NCBI GenBank assembly: GCA_900404475.1
Contig: OUQQ01000180.1
Span: forward strand, 1-44,710
DNA: 44,710 nucleotides
Source of the DNA: Spongospora subterranea
Taxonomy: Eukaryota > Endomyxa > Phytomyxea > Plasmodiophorida > Plasmodiophoridae
Reading direction: 5' to 3'
Part shown: positions 44,160 through 44,710 of the stretch, piece by piece
Layout of the letters: every line of letters begins with the position of its first letter
How positions within the stretch are numbered: the stretch's first letter is position 1
The notes under the pieces: model-generated
Told to the model about the DNA's origin: nothing
Seen by the model: the letters and a program-made list of their open reading frames with translations, nothing else
Database searches by the model: none
Program-made: the position numbers and the translations under genes

Positions 44160-44367
44160 TTTATTTCGTACTATTCTCATCATGGTTCGCTTCTTATCAA
44201 CATTGTAATAAAAATCGTCACTTCGCATCTATTGATTGTTCTGAAAAATCTGTTTCCCCATTAGCGATGGCAGCCATGTTACACAGACCCGTCACCCACC
44301 GCTATCCACTCATTTCACAAGTTACAAACACAGTTTATTGAAACGAGGTGACCCCACACTAAGACCA

Positions 44368-44710
44368 TCACGTGGCTGAAGCTGTAGAAGCAGTAACAGG
44401 TGCAGCGGTTGGTCCGGCAGTTGGCGAAGCAGCCGTAGTGGGTCCGGCAGTTGGCGAAGCCGTAGTGGGTGTTGCAGTTGGTGAAGCAGTAGTGGGCGCT
44501 GCTGTAGAGACGGTAGCCGGAGCGGATGATCCTGTAGTTGATGCTTTGGTACCCGTAACAGGTGCTGGGGTAGATCCAGTAGTTGATGATTTAGTCGATC
44601 CTGTAGTTGATGATTTAGTTGATCCGGTAGTTGACGATTTAGTTGATCCTGTAGTTGACGATTTAGTTGATCCTGTAGTTGACGATTTAGTTGATCCTGT
44701 AGTTGATCCT
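44368..44710 (-). CDS. C-terminus of a Ser/Thr-rich repeat (mucin-like) protein, partial
   Basis: On the minus strand an open frame enters from the right edge at 44709 and runs 113 codons to a TGA at 44368-44370. It encodes tandem GSTKSSTT octapeptides (24-bp DNA repeats) at the window edge. These degrade into Ala/Pro/Thr-rich units such as TASPTAGPTTA. No start lies in the window, so the N-terminal part is missing. Such tails are typical of O-glycosylated, secreted or wall-associated protist proteins; that role is an inference. The plus-strand reading (VVDDLVDP repeats) is also open but composed as a shadow of the same repeats. The gene converges on the coiled-coil gene ending at 44159. Confidence 0.68.
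   Translation of the reverse strand, partial: GSTTGSTKSSTTGSTKSSTTGSTKSSTTGSTKSSTTGSTKSSTTGSTPAPVTGTKASTTGSSAPATVSTAAPTTASPTATPTTASPTAGPTTAASPTAGPTAAPVTASTASAT

Noticed and set aside
44390..44710. Plus-strand reading of the edge repeat as VVDDLVDP units
   Set aside because: Open on this strand too because the repeat is a multiple of three, but the minus-strand Ser/Thr-rich reading ends in a natural diverging tail and is the more typical protein.
1..44710. CRISPR array, phage defence locus or bacterial operon
   Set aside because: Spliced eukaryotic genes throughout; the only regular repeat is a spacerless 31-bp tandem array.

Overview
The window is nuclear DNA of a unicellular eukaryote. Its genes are split by many short GT-AG introns (roughly 46-69 bp, with a few near 110 bp). 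The proteins are eukaryotic: a COX11 copper chaperone with a mitochondrial leader, a Rab geranylgeranyl transferase alpha subunit, a HECT ubiquitin ligase of about 3,800 residues, an ABHD11-type hydrolase and a lysosomal PQ-loop transporter. The long coiled-coil protein at 39.7-41.3 kb would suit a flagellated protist. Short introns, tight convergent gene pairs and mariner, hAT and copia relics would fit a plasmodiophorid-like rhizarian or a similar protist, but this taxonomic guess is weak.

Layout. 0-3.7 kb: a decayed mariner-type transposase, then a GAGTC-rich nested inverted repeat and gene-poor DNA. 3.7-12.5 kb: metallophosphoesterase (+), C19 ubiquitin protease (-), PQ-loop transporter (+), exostosin-type glycosyltransferase (-), NIPA-type magnesium transporter (-) and MoaE (-). 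12.5-16 kb: two degenerate hAT transposase tails in inverted orientation, a 31-bp tandem array broken by a 587-base assembly gap, and a patch that looks like cloning-vector or adaptor sequence. 16-30.8 kb: a tail-anchored protein of unknown function (+), ABHD11 (-) and the giant RCC1-LamG-UBA-FN3-SPRY-HECT ligase (-, six exons). 30.8-38 kb: spacer, COX11 (+), two paralogous small genes of unknown family, a small orphan gene and a lone copia gag. 38.4-44.7 kb: Rab GGTase alpha (+), coiled-coil protein (-), a membrane-anchored coiled-coil orphan (+), and the 3' end of a Ser/Thr-rich repeat protein (-) that runs off the right edge.

The genes are housekeeping functions in unrelated pathways (ubiquitin, mitochondrial assembly, vesicle prenylation, molybdenum cofactor, glycosylation, transport). 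No operon-like pathway cluster is seen. Convergent neighbours end 22-170 bp apart, so their 3' UTRs probably overlap. Exon boundaries given here were derived by hand from GT-AG sites, reading-frame continuity and family conservation. No search was run, so family names rest on motif recognition. The parts most worth follow-up are the paralogous CxWCKLPG pair, the domain order of the giant ligase, the ubiquitin protease with an altered oxyanion position, and the vector-like patch beside the assembly gap.
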